A stretch of DNA of 64,000 nt from Saccharum officinarum (Eukaryota; Streptophyta; Magnoliopsida; Poales; Poaceae), in contig CM036197.1 in assembly GCA_020631735.1 (NCBI GenBank), forward strand, positions 49,647,880-49,711,879. The letters run 5' to 3'. Positions within the stretch are counted from its first letter, which is position 1; the number at the start of each line of letters is the position of its first letter. Below are positions 33,147 to 44,442 of this stretch, piece after piece. The position numbers were made by a program, and so were the translations under genes. The notes under the pieces are model-generated. The model was not told the DNA's origin, searched no databases, and worked only from the letters and a program-made list of their open reading frames with translations.

Positions 33147-34036
33147 TATTTATTGTGATGTGTTATGGTGTGGTTTTTTTTTTCTTTTGTTCCGTTATCC
33201 ACGCGTAGTGTCAGGTCTCCGGAAAAAAAGATGCAGTGATGAGGGATGGGCTGAAAAATGGGTTAAAAGCAGATTGGAGATGGGCTAAAAACAGATTTAA
33301 GATGGGCTGAAAATAGATTGAAAATGGGCTGAAAAATGGTCCATCTTTGATTTTGGCCCGTTAATAAATGGGATGGGATGGTGATGTAAGCATCCACACA
33401 AGCATCCATATCATCATCCACATAAGCATCCGTGATGGTATAGCAATTCATCCATGATGGTTACTATCTATCACAGACACTAGGCTTTGGTTGGGCTAAC
33501 TAAGCTTTGCACTGTTCTAGATTGCGTTAATCGGTGATGGTTTTCGGTAAACCGCCACATATGTTAGTCAGTTCACTGTTGCAGACGCTGCTTTGTGATA
33601 GTTTTTTCGTGATTCATGACAGAATTTTTTTCATCATAGATTAAGAGGATTCTAATATATAGTGCAAATAATGTAACTCCACCATTGTATATGAATTTTT
33701 TTAATAAACACGTGTGTATCGTCCGAGTATGTCTATTAGTATAGAGAAATTGGCGCACATTTTTTTTCTTCATCTGTACCTAAATATGTGTTGTTTCAGA
33801 ATATGTGCCCTCTAACTTCTTAGCTATGACCATAGTATTGGCCTATTGGGTACATTAATGGTTTTGCTAAATTTATCATAAACACGAAACGTTCTACAAC
33901 TCGTACCCTTGTGCTAAATATGCTTTGGCTTTTAACGCGTGCCAACGATTATATAAAGGTTGTATGATGGCCGGCCATGGAAAAGCAAAAAGCATAAACC
34001 CCCACCAAATAATGATTTTCTGTGCGGTCATATGAT
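33147..34036. other. Intergenic, repetitive short motifs, no gene seen
   Basis: 33240-33350 holds four imperfect copies of a GATGGGCTGAAAA motif, and 33390-33440 repeats CATCCACAHAAGCATCC. The rest is AT-rich with no supported feature. Confidence 0.5.
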
Positions 34037-34953
34037 CCTGTTTGGCACAGCTCAGCTTCACTAATGAGATTATTTTTTCTTCTTCTCATTTTAGCTTTCT
34101 GAGCAGCTTTTTCAATGAAGATAAAGCTGTTTTTAAAACTCATTAGTCAAAACAGCTTCACATATTAGACCTAAGAATTAAAATGACCATAATGCCCTTC
34201 ATCCTTTCTCTCATCTTCCCAAAATTTCCACCCGGTGGCATCCGACCGAATCTGCACTGGTCCACTCGAGCTCGGTTGCGCTCCCGCATCGCGTCTGCAC
34301 ATGCTCCGATGTCCGAGCCCGCCCACCCCGCACCGCGCGAGCCCCGATGGCTGCGCCGCTCGTGCCCCGGCGACCGCGGTGGTCGCGCCCTGATGGCCGC
34401 TCCGGTCGCGCCTCGGTGGCCGCACCGCTCGCGCCCGGTGGCCTCCCTTTCCGCCGCGCTCCGCAGCATGGACACCACGGTCTCTGCGGCGCCGCTGGCC
34501 CGAGCCAGCGCGTTCTTGTCGAACTCGGCCACGTCGTTGTCAAAAGAGGAAAGCCACGAGCTTTCGGAGGGCAGGGGTTCGCGCCGGGTTCAGCGACCCG
34601 GTGGAGGAGCTCGACCGCTGTGGTTGCACCCCGACGGCCGAGCCTGCATGCGCCTAGGCCCCCGCGAGCTTCGGTGGCTGCGCGCCGGGGCGACGACGTG
34701 CCTATCCCCCGGCGGCACCTTTCTCCCCCGCGACCTCTTTACCCGATACCGAGAGGGGCATGTGCCTATGTGTATTGGGGCCCACGTATGGGGAGATAAA
34801 GCTAGGATAAGCTAGTATTTTCAGCTTTATCATAACTTATGTCTCTGCGAGAGGAGAAAAACAGCTTTAGCCACGAAGCTATTTTGTAAATGAGTGTTTG
34901 GCAAAAAAAAAAAAAACAGCTCAGGAAGCTACTGTCAGGTGTGCCAAACAGCC
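34037..34953. mobile_element. Non-autonomous hAT-like transposon with GC-rich core
   Basis: The ends CCTGTTTGGCACAGCTC (left) and GTGTGCCAAACAGCC (right) are inverted repeats of 12-13 bp. Subterminal AGCTTT/AAAGCTGTTTTT motifs are mirrored on both sides. Flanks CATATGAT and CATACACT are only partly alike, so an 8-bp duplication is uncertain. The core (about 34230-34760) is GC-rich and open in several frames but shows no recognisable protein; it may be captured sequence. Confidence 0.5.
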
Positions 34954-35085
34954 CATACACTGCGCTAAAGCTTTCAGAAGCAGCACTGCAAAATATATAC
35001 GATGCGATATATAATTTATGAATAGCATCTGAAAAAAATCAGTAAACCACAAATAAAAACCCATTATAATATTGCATCTTAATTT

Positions 35086-37134
35086 TCAATACATCATGCC
35101 CAGTCCCAAGTGATTCATCAGGAATGAGACCAGGGTGATGAGCTCGCCGCCACGGCTGAGCTGCTGCACGTGCGAGATCCCGCGGCCTCTGCACGCCACG
35201 AAGGTGAGCATCTCCCCCCACACCCCCATCACCACCTCCCACATGGTATTCTCTTCCAGCTTCTTTAGTTCCGTCGCCAGCGCGCACGCGTCAAGCAGCA
35301 CAGACCTGCTCGCATCGCTGTTCTCCTCCTCCTGCTGCTCCGCCTTGGTCTTAGCCACCCGATCCATCGTCGCTGCGGCGGCTTGTATCAGAAGCGTGCT
35401 GCGTGCCATGTCGTCATGCAGGCGGTCTGCGCTCGAGCGCTTCATCAAGCCCAAGGAGCTGAAGAGCTTTCGGGCCTCGGCGCACGTGTCCCGATACCGG
35501 ATCAGCCCGATCCCGGCCACCGCGGACAGCATGTCCGACTGCTTGATGAGGAGGTAGAGCATGTAGTCGGACAAGCACTTGCTGATTTCCCTCATCTCGG
35601 CGAACTTCTCATCCCCTCCCACCGCGCCGGCCAAGCACAAGTCCGTGGCGACGTGCCACAGCAGCAAGGACTCGTCCAAGTCCTTGGTGACGCTGTCCCG
35701 GATGGTCATGCTGCCTTGCTCTCCGAGCTTCTGGTCAATGGCTCCCATGCCTCGAAGTTGGCACGCCTTCTTGATCTCCTCGTAGTTCTGGGCTGTGGAG
35801 GCCACCTCCTTGAGCCTGCCAAAAATGAACTCGAAGATGTGCCTCTGCTCTCCCTCTGCCGTGCTGAGGGGTGCCTGCCGGACGAAGAAGAAATCTTCAA
35901 ATGTCGCCCCTAACCCCAGCAGTTCCGCAGCATGCCAGAGGAAGCGGCCGCCGCTGTCGGGCCTGCCGAGGCTGCGGCTGATAATGTTCATCTGCGATGT
36001 AGTCTCCGACCAGCGTCGTCGTGGCTGCCGCCGCCGCCACCGCTTGATCCTCTTGATGAAACCCGCAAGCCACTTCAACCGGCGGGAGCGCTCGAGGAAG
36101 ACCGTCGTCCAGTCTGATAGGAGCAGGATGGCAAGCGCAGCCACGTCGAGCGCCACGGCACCACCGAGCAGCGCGTAGGTGATGCCGACATCGACGGGCA
36201 GGATGCTACCACCCTTGTCGGCGTGAACAAAGAGGGCGAGGGAGGCCACGAGGCAGCAGGAGCAAACGGAGCGGAGCACGTAGCCGGTCCTGGTGTGAAT
36301 CACCGGCGCCTTGGTGTACTTCACGTCGTACAGGAAGTTGAGCTCCGCCTCTACGACCGCAAACGACTCGCTGCTGTCGCTGCGCGCCATGAAGAAGTCA
36401 TGGCTCATCCTCCGCTCGCTGACGAAGCTGAGGATGAGATTGACGTAGAGGAAGCGGAAGACGCGGAAGAACTCGTACCCTTGTGCCTCGACGCTCAGGT
36501 TCTCGAGGTCCTCGGCACCACCGTGCCGCCGGCGGGTGCCCTGGTGACCGCCGAAGATGTCGATCTTCCGGTTGGCGTACTCCGGGCCCGGGTCTGGCTC
36601 GACCCGGGCAAAGTAGAGCGAGTATGTCCGCTCGCCGTACTTGATGATCCCGACGACGAACATGAGGACGGTAGCAGGGATCATGGGATTATAACTGCCC
36701 TGTGTTATGGAGCAGAAGAAGACGACCGCCGCCGCAGTTAGCTCAAACAGGAGGCCGAAGAGGTGGCGGAGCCAGAGCTCGTTGTCCGCGAGGGAATAGG
36801 CGCTGATGCTGTCCGGTCCGCCCAGGTGGAGAAGCAGGAATGGCGCCCAGAAGGCGAAGATGATGGGGCTGCTGGAGCCGCAACCAGCTGTCGCCGAGGA
36901 GCTCCCGCCGCTGATATTGCCCAAGTTGTTGAGCAGAAGGCCAAGGGCGAGGTCGGCCACCCAGTCGGCGAGGAGGTAGCAGGACCAGACGATGAACTGG
37001 GGAGCCAAAGACGAGGAACGCTTGCGGACAGGGGCGACGAAGATGAGGAGCACCTGGAGCATAAGGCTAAACAGAACGGCGGCACGGATCTCCCAGTCGC
37101 TGTACTGCTCCGGTACCGGCGGATTGAACCCCAT
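35086..37134 (-). CDS. DUF4220/DUF594 family membrane protein (682 aa, single exon)
   Basis: A complete, uninterrupted frame of the usual length for this grass-expanded family. The N-terminus has hydrophobic segments at about residues 16-36, 47-69, 91-104, 124-143 and 151-165, followed by the family's YGERTYSLYFAR stretch (DUF4220). Two more hydrophobic segments come later (CCLVASLALFVHA and the segment ending in AALAILLLSDW). The C-terminus carries the DUF594 signature (TMWEVVMGVWGEML, then ACRGRGISHVQQLSRGGELI and FLMNHLGLG). These proteins are thought to be membrane-bound; their biochemical role is not established. The start is the first ATG of the frame and gives a canonical MGFNPPVPEQ opening. 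It is the only clearly intact host gene here, bordered by a hAT-like element 133 bp downstream of its stop. Confidence 0.9.
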   Translation of the reverse strand: MGFNPPVPEQYSDWEIRAAVLFSLMLQVLLIFVAPVRKRSSSLAPQFIVWSCYLLADWVADLALGLLLNNLGNISGGSSSATAGCGSSSPIIFAFWAPFLLLHLGGPDSISAYSLADNELWLRHLFGLLFELTAAAVVFFCSITQGSYNPMIPATVLMFVVGIIKYGERTYSLYFARVEPDPGPEYANRKIDIFGGHQGTRRRHGGAEDLENLSVEAQGYEFFRVFRFLYVNLILSFVSERRMSHDFFMARSDSSESFAVVEAELNFLYDVKYTKAPVIHTRTGYVLRSVCSCCLVASLALFVHADKGGSILPVDVGITYALLGGAVALDVAALAILLLSDWTTVFLERSRRLKWLAGFIKRIKRWRRRQPRRRWSETTSQMNIISRSLGRPDSGGRFLWHAAELLGLGATFEDFFFVRQAPLSTAEGEQRHIFEFIFGRLKEVASTAQNYEEIKKACQLRGMGAIDQKLGEQGSMTIRDSVTKDLDESLLLWHVATDLCLAGAVGGDEKFAEMREISKCLSDYMLYLLIKQSDMLSAVAGIGLIRYRDTCAEARKLFSSLGLMKRSSADRLHDDMARSTLLIQAAAATMDRVAKTKAEQQEEENSDASRSVLLDACALATELKKLEENTMWEVVMGVWGEMLTFVACRGRGISHVQQLSRGGELITLVSFLMNHLGLGMMY

Positions 37135-37955
37135 TTCTGCATGCGGAGACGAAGGTGATCATCTCCATCTGTGTAACATATAAGGTGCTGCTTGGTTCAG
37201 CAGAAGGTATGTACGGGAACGACAATGGAATTGATTCTTCCCTGCTCCGTCAGCTACGGCTTGACTTTGAAGCCCTGTCTACACGGGACATAGAACCTGT
37301 GGTGACCACTAGGCCTGCACCAGCGATCCAGGCTCCAGCATTGAGACTGCCTGCACTGCGGCCCTCCATGCGATCCGGTATGCCACCATGTCAGCAGATA
37401 GAGGATCCAAATGCCTGCAGCGGATACGCAACGTCATCCGCTAAGCGCACGCGGTCCGGCATATTTAGCGCGGTAGCGGTCGTCCTTTAGCGGGCGAAGC
37501 GTGCGCGGCATGCGCGGTACTGATGCAGCGGCGGGCCTCACCGTTTCATGCAACTAAAAAAAATATTATAACTCACAAACCAAAAATCAAAATTAAATTT
37601 CGATTACACCATTGAATTCGTTTCAATAAATTCTTCAAAACTAGATCTCACATGAATATATTTAGACAAAATTTATTTACAAACATGTGGGTCCCACAGT
37701 GGATAGAAGATGATATAGAGGATGGATGCGTGCGGAAGAATTAGGTATGAAGGAGAGAATTTTGGTGACTAGGATGTATAGAGGATGAATATAGAGGTCC
37801 ATGAGTGCGTATAGTCTGAGTCTGCCCGGGACCCATGCCTGCACTGCAGCCACGCGAGCTACAGGATCTGAATGCTGACCCAATGTTGCAGGATGCGCCA
37901 CTCATCCAGCAGTCAATCGCTGTGCTACCCAAGGACAGAGGCAAAGGAATCCTTC
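37135..37955. other. Upstream region of the DUF594 gene; no gene seen
   Basis: The promoter should lie just right of 37134. On the minus strand a weak TATA-like CTTATATG occurs near 37182. The remainder has GC-rich direct similarities (CCTGCACTGCGGCC near 37349, CCTGCACTGCAGCC near 37837) but no coding signal. Confidence 0.4.
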
Positions 37956-38055
37956 CCTGTTCGCTTAGCTTATAAGCCATAGTTGAAAGTGCTGTTGCCT
38001 GATTTAATATGAGAGAAAAATACTGTACCATGGCTGATAAGTTCACATAAACAGG
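37956..38055. mobile_element. Short MITE (100 bp)
   Basis: Its ends are inverted repeats of about 27 bp with mismatches: CCTGTTCGCTTAGCTTATAA on the left, and on the right (reverse complement) CCTGTTTATGTGAACTTATC. The fold and wording match a very common grass MITE. Confidence 0.7.
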
Positions 38056-38140
38056 CAAAAGGCTCACCAGCTCCGGGTGTTGCTACCCTAGCCTAGATCC
38101 AAATAAGCCCACCCACCGATATCCAAACAGAGCAGCTCAT

Positions 38141-38330
38141 AAGAGCAAGTATTATGGCAGGCAGTAAGCAGGCTGATATTTACGTGGAGGAGAGAGAAAC
38201 CAAGAGAGAGAACGGGACGACGCCCGCATGAAGCCGGCGAATACACGCTACCGCCGCTGCTATTGGCTTAGCTTGCTGCTGTGCATTAAAAACTAGCGGG
38301 GTCCGCCACCACCGTGTGATGATCTGGCAA
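38141..38330. mobile_element. MITE-like fragment
   Basis: AGAGCAAGTATTATGGCAGG, the GTGGAGGAGAGAG run and TGCTATTGGCTTAG recall a common grass MITE whose ends begin GAGCAAG. The matching right end is not visible, so it is partial. Confidence 0.4.
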
Positions 38331-38519
38331 ACGTTGCAGCCGGCAGCGGGCGAAATCATTATACTTGCGCTAAACCCTCGAGTCAACCAACCCCCTCCTC
38401 AGCCTCCTTTTAATTAGCTCATATTGTCCCAACAGCCATCAGTAGCACCTTCTGAGGCTCAGCACAGCTTGCTTCAGCATACTTTGTCCCCAACAGTCAC
38501 CGGCACCATATGAGCCTTA

Positions 38520-39540
38520 GCACCAACAAGCTCTTCTTCTTACAGAGCTCCACCATGGATCTGCGCCACCCCTTGCCACACTCCATGAGCTCCCTCAAAA
38601 TCCTCTCATGGCTCCACCTCCCGCTCCACCTCATAACCCACCCCCACCCAGCATCAATAGTCCACCCCGCCCGATTCCTCCTCCTCGCTATACTCATCAC
38701 TGTCACCCCACCCCAAGGTCGCCTCGCCATGGCGGACGCTCACGCCAGCAATCCCCACCAGCCTCTCCAGCGCAGTCCTACATAGCCTCTTCTGACTCAC
38801 GTCGCAGCGCACCGCTAGATCCAGCAGCCGGTCTGTCCCTAAGACCCCAAACCACACGCCGTCGCCTTGTTTATCGACGCCAACCAGCTGCCTCAGCCCC
38901 GCATCAGCCTCTGGGTCAAGATCCGAACCAAGCTCAGAATCGTCGCCGACGTCGACCGCCGTCTCAGGGACCTGCGGATTCAGATGCCACATCTGCTTTC
39001 AGAGATCCAGATGCCAGACCTCACCATAGGCGTCGTCACTGGGATGATGCTGGGCCTTCAGCCGGTCTTGGAGATGTCCAACTTGGCCATCAATGGCTGG
39101 ATGCAAGTCATCGTCAACCCACTGGTGCGGGACTTCCTCAAACGCATGGTGCTGATGTTAGCATCTATTTCCTGTGCCTTTCGGCTGGCGACCCTTTGGG
39201 AGACATGTTTCGCCAGGCTCCTGATGCATCCTGGTCTGCATCAGGAGCAGTTTCCTGGCCCAGACAACTACGCCTTCGTGCCGTACATTGTCCTCGGCCC
39301 AATAGTCTGAGGCTACATGGATGGACAAGATGGAGGCCATAGCTCGTTGGGGGGGGGTCATGCTCCTCTATCCCCTGCTGTCGGGGACCTAGCTCTCCCT
39401 GCCCATCCTCAAGCTCTGCAATAGCAACCCACAGACGGGAATCCGACTGAGGCATAGGATCCCCGTGGTGTTCCTGGTGAACTGCTTCAGCGCAATCTTA
39501 AACAGGCATCGGCGCCAGCCGTCAAGGCGCCACGGGCGCC
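38520..39540 (+). other. GC-rich region upstream of the LINE endonuclease, possible ORF1 remnant
   Basis: It is directly upstream of the LINE ORF2 and on the expected side for 5' UTR/ORF1. Plus-strand frames (38510-38785, 38608-39342, 38867-39310) are Pro- and Arg-rich or featureless; no zinc knuckle or other ORF1 motif is seen. A 112-codon minus-strand frame (38654-38992) also lacks known motifs. I cannot decide what it encodes. Confidence 0.3.
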
Positions 39541-40290
39541 ATGATGTTCCTGGCGTGGAACTGTCGGGGTATGGGCGGCAGCCTCGGCAGCCCTAAGATG
39601 ATGCATCTCGCCCACCTGATCGTGTCTACCAAAGCGCAAGTAATCTTTCTTTCAGAAACTAGAAACTCAAGAATCACTAACGTTGCTATCATAAATCATT
39701 TCAATGTTGATGATGCTTGTATTGTTCCAGCTCAAGGCCTTTCCGGTGGGCTTTGCCTGCTCTGGAATCAAGACGTAGGAATAGATGTAGTAACCACTAG
39801 CCAAAATTTCATCTTTGCTTTATGTGTACATAAGCAACCCACTAAGAAATTTGGCTTAGTTTTCATGTATGGTGATCCTCATCACTAGAACACCACTAGT
39901 ATCTGGTCTCAGGTGCAAGCTTTTGTTGTAAATAATCCTGGCTTGCCTATGTTCTGCATGGGGGACTTGAATAATATTATGAATGCTAATGAAAACTTGG
40001 GGCCTAGACCAGCTCATGCTAGACGTATATCTGAATTCTGTTGCATGATTAAAAACTATGGTTTGTTTGATCTGGGATACAATAGGCCTGCATACACTTG
40101 GAGTAATAAATGTTTCAACTCTAATCCCACTTATGAGCGTTTGGATCATTGTTTAGGCAATGCAGAATGGTGCACAATGTTTCCTACCACCACAGTCTAT
40201 CATCTCCCCATGGTGCGAAGTGATCATGAGCCGATTCTTGCAGTACTTGACTCCAATCGTAACAAAACTAAAAAAAAATTAGATTTGAAA
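39541..40290 (+). pseudogene. LINE ORF2 apurinic-like endonuclease domain
   Basis: It opens with [17 protein letters not shown], then VIFLSETR, and later MGDLNNIMNANE, YTWSNK, LDHCLGN and the VRSDHEPIL block. These are the conserved parts of the EEP/APE-like nuclease that nicks target DNA. One in-frame TAG (39886-39888) splits it, followed by AACACCA, so a CAG codon is the probable ancestor. The frame is lost near 40275 in an A-run. Confidence 0.85.
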
Positions 40291-40534
40291 ACTGGTGGCT
40301 TTTGGAATAGGATTTTTAGCAGGTTGCCAAGGAGAGCTGGCAGAAATCCCATAGTTGCACCTTCCACCAAAAAACCAAATTCCTGGCCACTAATCTCAAG
40401 ATCTGGAGAAAAACCAAACCCAAGCTTACTGATCAGCTAGAGACCATTGAACAACAAAGCCTCCTCAACTTCGGAACCATAGCCTACAGAGTGATCTCAC
40501 TCACCAACACCACATCATTCTAGCCAAGCAAGAA

Positions 40535-42136
40535 ATGTTCCACAGACAGCGATACAAAAAAACATGGGCCATCAAGGGAGATAGGAACACCTCCTTCTTC
40601 CACCAATCCATCCTCAAGAGAGCAAGACGTAACCACATTACCCATCTCCAAAACCCAGATGGAAGTGACTCCACAACACCTGAGCAGCTGGCGGATACTT
40701 TAATCTCTTATTTCAATGAACTCTTCACATCTAACACTATGCAGGGTGCATAGGACAACATGGACAACAATCACCATGGAGCCACTTCTAACCAAGTTTT
40801 TGTCAATGATGATTATACTTTGTCTGTTCCAGACTTGCAGGAGATCCACAACATTGTCAAGCACATGAGAAGCAATGTAGCACCAGGTCCAGATGGTCTT
40901 AATCCTGCCTTTTACAAGGCCGCATGGAATTGGGTTGGCCAAGATGTGCAGCAGTTAGTTGCTTCATTCTACCATTCTGCTCATCTCCCAAATGCCATCA
41001 ACAGTACTTTCATTGCCCTTATTCCTAAGAAAAATATTCCTGTCACCCCTAGAGATTTTTGTCCCATTAGCCTCTGCAATGTCAGCTACAAAATCATTGC
41101 CAGATCCTTGGCTGACCGCCTCAAACATCACCTCCCCCACATCATTCATCCAACTCAGGCAGCTTTCATTCAGGGATGCCACATTGCTTCTAATATCATT
41201 ATTGCCCAAGAGATGGTCCACTCTTTCAACCTCAAGACTTGGAACCATAAAGCTTTCCTGCTTAAACTCGATCTTGCCAAAGCCTTCGATCGCATTGAAT
41301 GGCATTTCATTGTTTTAGCCCTTCGCAGACAAGGATTTCAGGATCATTTTATTGATCTGGTTTTTGCTTGTATCTCCACCACGTCACTTTCTATTCTCAT
41401 CAACGGGGATTCCACTGCTGCTATCCTTCCTCAATGGGGCATCAGGCAGGGCTGCCCTCTATCACCCTATCTTTTCGTCCTTGCTTTGAATGAACTTTCC
41501 ATCCACCTCTAGAACACCATCCATGATAACAACATTCAAGGTATAAGTCTTGGCCCTAACAGCCCTCAAATTCATTCCCTCCTATTTGCCGATGACCTCA
41601 TCATTTGTGGCCAAGCTAACGGTGCTGAAGCAAACACCATCAACAACATCCTTCAAAACTTCTGCTTGGCCTCTGGTCAAACTCCTAACCTCAGTAAATC
41701 TGCCATCCTCTTCAGCAAACATGTGGATGCTCATAATAAGCAAGCGGTCAAAAACATTTTTCCTATTCCTAACCTTGATCCTAATACCATTCACCTTGGT
41801 CATCTACTCATTTTCAACCACTGTGACCGCTCCAAAGCTTATGAATTCATCCTCAACAAATTCAGGGCCAAGCTTACCACTGTCAAGGCTAACAAGCTAA
41901 ATCATGCCGGCCGCCTTACTTACATCAAGTCAGTCCTCACCTCTATCCCCATTTACTATATGTCAACTGTCCTATTTTCCAAGACTTTCATTGAAAAAAT
42001 CACTACTATTATTCAAAGGTTCTGGTGGGCTAGAGTTCAGGAAGATTCCCACTCTTCTCCCTTCCACTTCAAATCCTGGGATGACATTTGTCAATCCAAT
42101 GACAATGGAGGTCTTGCCATCAGAGACTCACTATGA
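40535..42136 (+). pseudogene. LINE ORF2 reverse transcriptase domain
   Basis: A single frame from about 40510 to 42136 is interrupted only by TAG at 40751-40753 and 41510-41512. Landmarks are AIKGDRNTSFFH, NVAPGPDGLNPAFYK, FIALIPKK, CPISLCNVSYKI, LAKAFDRIEW (first catalytic Asp), QGCPLSPYLF and FADD at 41585-41596 (catalytic Asp pair). The later YIKSVLTSIPIYYMS and FWWARV blocks are typical of plant L1 elements. It would copy LINE RNA at the nicked target. It is inactive because of the stops. Confidence 0.9.
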
Positions 42137-42440
42137 ACCACAGTCTCATCCTCAATGCGGCCTGGCATATTGCTACTCATAAGGATTCCTATCTGTCTGC
42201 CATTCTCAAAGCCAAGTATTACCCCAATACTACTTTCTAGCTTTCTAAAAATTGCAGCACCAATCCATCTTTTGGTCATCAATCCTTTAGATCAAACATA
42301 CCTTCACCAATAGCATCCTTGTTCAAATCCACAAAGGTGATTCTAGCATTTGGTCTTCCCCTTGGTTCCCTCTTCGGGAAACAATCCATGATCACCTTAA
42401 CCTTCATGTCACTCGTCCCAACCTTCCTAATACTATGTGC

Positions 42441-44387
42441 CGCTGCTTGTTCTTCTTCTTTTTGGAATGGTTGGAGGCACCCTCGCTGGCGTCTCGTCCC
42501 GCTTCGCCTTGCCTCGGGGATGGTCGAAAATCGCCTCGACTACCTCTTCTCTTGAGGCGTGGCTGGTAGCGATGTCAAGGATCTCCTTAGTGGTCCTTGG
42601 GCGCTTGTGTCCCATCTTGTGGACTAGGGACTCACAAGTGGTCCCTGATAGGAAAGCCCCGATGACGTCGGTGTTGACGACGTCAGACAGCTTGTTGCAT
42701 TGCCTGGAGAAGCGACGAATGTACTCGCGGAGAGTTTCGTTCGACTTCCATCGGTAGTTTTTTTAGATCCCAGGGGTTCCTAGGGTGCGTGTAGGTGCCC
42801 TGGAAGTTACCCACAAGGACCTCTTTCAAAGCTACCCAACTTTGAATCCGGTTGGGCGGAAGGTGATCTAGCCATGTTCGCGCTGAATCGGCCAGGAACA
42901 AGGGGAGGTCACAGATGATAAAGTAATCACTGTCCACGCCACTGGCTTGCAAGCGAGCCAGTAATCCTCAAGCCATAGTCCGGGGTTCATTTCCCTCAAG
43001 CACTTTAGGATGTTCGTCGTTGGGTGGTACCACGGTGGGAAAGCCACGCCGAGAATGTGCCGACTGAAAACCTGAGGCCCCGGCGGTGAGGGGCTCAGGC
43101 TTCGGTCTTCGGCGCTGTCGTAGCGTTCATCGCGACAAGGGTGGTAGCCGTGGGCAGCCTCCTCCCTCTTGTCCCCCCGCCTACGCCTACGGGCGTTCAG
43201 GGTGTTTCATGCATCGCGGATGGGCCCAATGCGCTCGTGTATCGAGACCGTGATGCGTCCTTCGTTGTTACGTGACGCATGGTGGACAGACATGTCCTTG
43301 CCATGTGGCCCTGAAGGCGCACACTGGCTAGTGTCAAGCCCGCATCGTTGGGACATCGAGCTCTTCGCCTGTTGTATCGCTGTGCGCTCGAGTAGCGTGC
43401 GGATCTCTCGTTGGGCCCGTCTATCTTCGGGCGTTGTGGGCTCTAGGAGCCCTCAGAGCAGGGCCATGGCAGCAGCAATATTCTAGCTTGCCCGGGCAAA
43501 ATGTGGGAGACCTCATCATCCTTGATGATCCTCCGGTGCACGTCATGGGCCACGGCGCGCGCACACCCGCCTTCTCCACGATGTGTGATCTCACACTCAA
43601 GCTCTACGCGCTCCTCCTCTAGCTAGAGGCACGCGTCCTCGAGCTCCTACTGCCGCACCCATAGCTGCTCTAGCCGCGGGTTAGGTGGGACCCTCTCATC
43701 CGCCCTGACTTCATCGTTGGGGTCGAGCGGAGGGGTAACTTTCCCACTATGGACACATTCGATGTGCCCCTCGGGGGTTTTCTCACGGTGAGGGCCATTC
43801 GACATAAAGCATTCACGTGAGGGGTGATGGCTCCCCCTGCTGGAGTCAGAGTCAAAGAGTTCCTCTAAATTTCTCACGAGGAGATCGTGAAAGGATTCTG
43901 CAACGTAATCCATTATGCCCACGAACTCACTGTCCGTGGAGGGTGGTTGCATGCGCTGCGCAACAAGGTGACCAATGATTCCTGTAGTGTTACGTAGGCT
44001 AAACAGAAACGCTGTCGGGGTGCTCTAAGCAAAGACTGCTGGGGAGAGAGGTTCTCCACCAGCAAGCTGTGTCATGGCATTGACAAACGAAAAGGTGAGG
44101 TTACGTAGGTCTTCCTAAGACAGATAGGGTCCTAGGGAGACTGCGAGATGGCGCTCCAACCTCTTGAAGTCAAAGTCAAGAAGCTAGTCATGCCCGAGGG
44201 CGTGAGCCTTCGGGGCGTGCAGCTATAGCTCCTCGAGAGCCTCATCGATCGTGTTGAGACCAGTGTTGAGAGGAGGCTAGGTGGGTGCCCGAGCTTGCAC
44301 CAGCTCCCCCTCCGTGATGATGACGAAGTCCTGGGTCCCAAAGCGCACGTGCGTGCTCGGGATCTAGTTGATGCCATGGCCAGCCAT
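42441..44387 (-). pseudogene. Gag of RIRE2/Retrosat-like Ty3/gypsy element E, truncated
   Basis: Read on the minus strand from ATG at 44387 (MAGHGIN then TAG in place of Trp, then IPSTHVRFGTQDFVIITEGE). The conserved gag core is at 42950-42450: DYFIICDLPLFLADSARTWL, LPPNRIQSW, GNFQGTYTHP, and in a shifted frame HKMGHKRPRTTKEILDIA and FDHPRGKAKRDE. Several stops and shifts are present. The frame ends at the K/R-rich tail (about 42441), where LINE sequence begins in the opposite direction; protease, RT and integrase are missing. It is a fragment of a Tat-lineage element common in grasses. Confidence 0.8.
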
Positions 44388-44423
44388 CCGAAGCCTGATG
44401 AGAGCGATGAAACGCGCAAAGGC

Positions 44424-44442
44424 CCCTACCTGGCGCACCAAC
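44424..44442 (-). promoter_or_regulatory. Primer-binding region of element E
   Basis: The minus strand reads GTTGGTGCGCCAGGTAGGG immediately after the LTR end ...CATCGGCA. It matches the site seen after LTRs of RIRE2-like elements (usual core TTGGCGCGCCAGGTAGGG). Confidence 0.65.

Larger units (their letters stand above)
30778..33664. mobile_element. Possible non-autonomous CACTA-type element
   Basis: The left end CACTACAACAAA resembles CACTA termini. GTCATAGATT, CATGACGGA and GTGATAG motifs recur in both orientations near 30800-31130 and 33400-33650, as CACTA subterminal repeats do. The right end would be TAGTG at 33660-33664, but the inverted match is only five bases and I see no 3-bp duplication. 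No transposase is present. Boundaries are doubtful. Confidence 0.25.
39541..42440 (+). mobile_element. L1-clade LINE, ORF2 (endonuclease plus reverse transcriptase), 3'-truncated
   Basis: Endonuclease and RT are in the right order and orientation for a plant L1-type LINE. The ORF2 tail is still recognisable to about 42435 (a block with IHKGDSSIWSSPW, then ETIHDHLNLHVTRPNLPNTM) and then stops abruptly against antisense gag of element E. There is no 3' UTR, poly(A) tail or target duplication. The truncation is therefore by later rearrangement, not by normal LINE integration, which trims 5' ends. Confidence 0.85.

Noticed and set aside
34183..34815. 210-codon plus-strand ORF inside the hAT-like element
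   Set aside because: Starts in transposon end sequence and has no domain; GC-driven.
35383..37158. Several plus-strand ORFs opposite the DUF594 gene
   Set aside because: Shadows of a strongly GC3-rich real gene on the minus strand.
38654..38992. 112-codon acidic minus-strand ORF upstream of the LINE
   Set aside because: No homology recognised and opposite to the LINE; could be chance.
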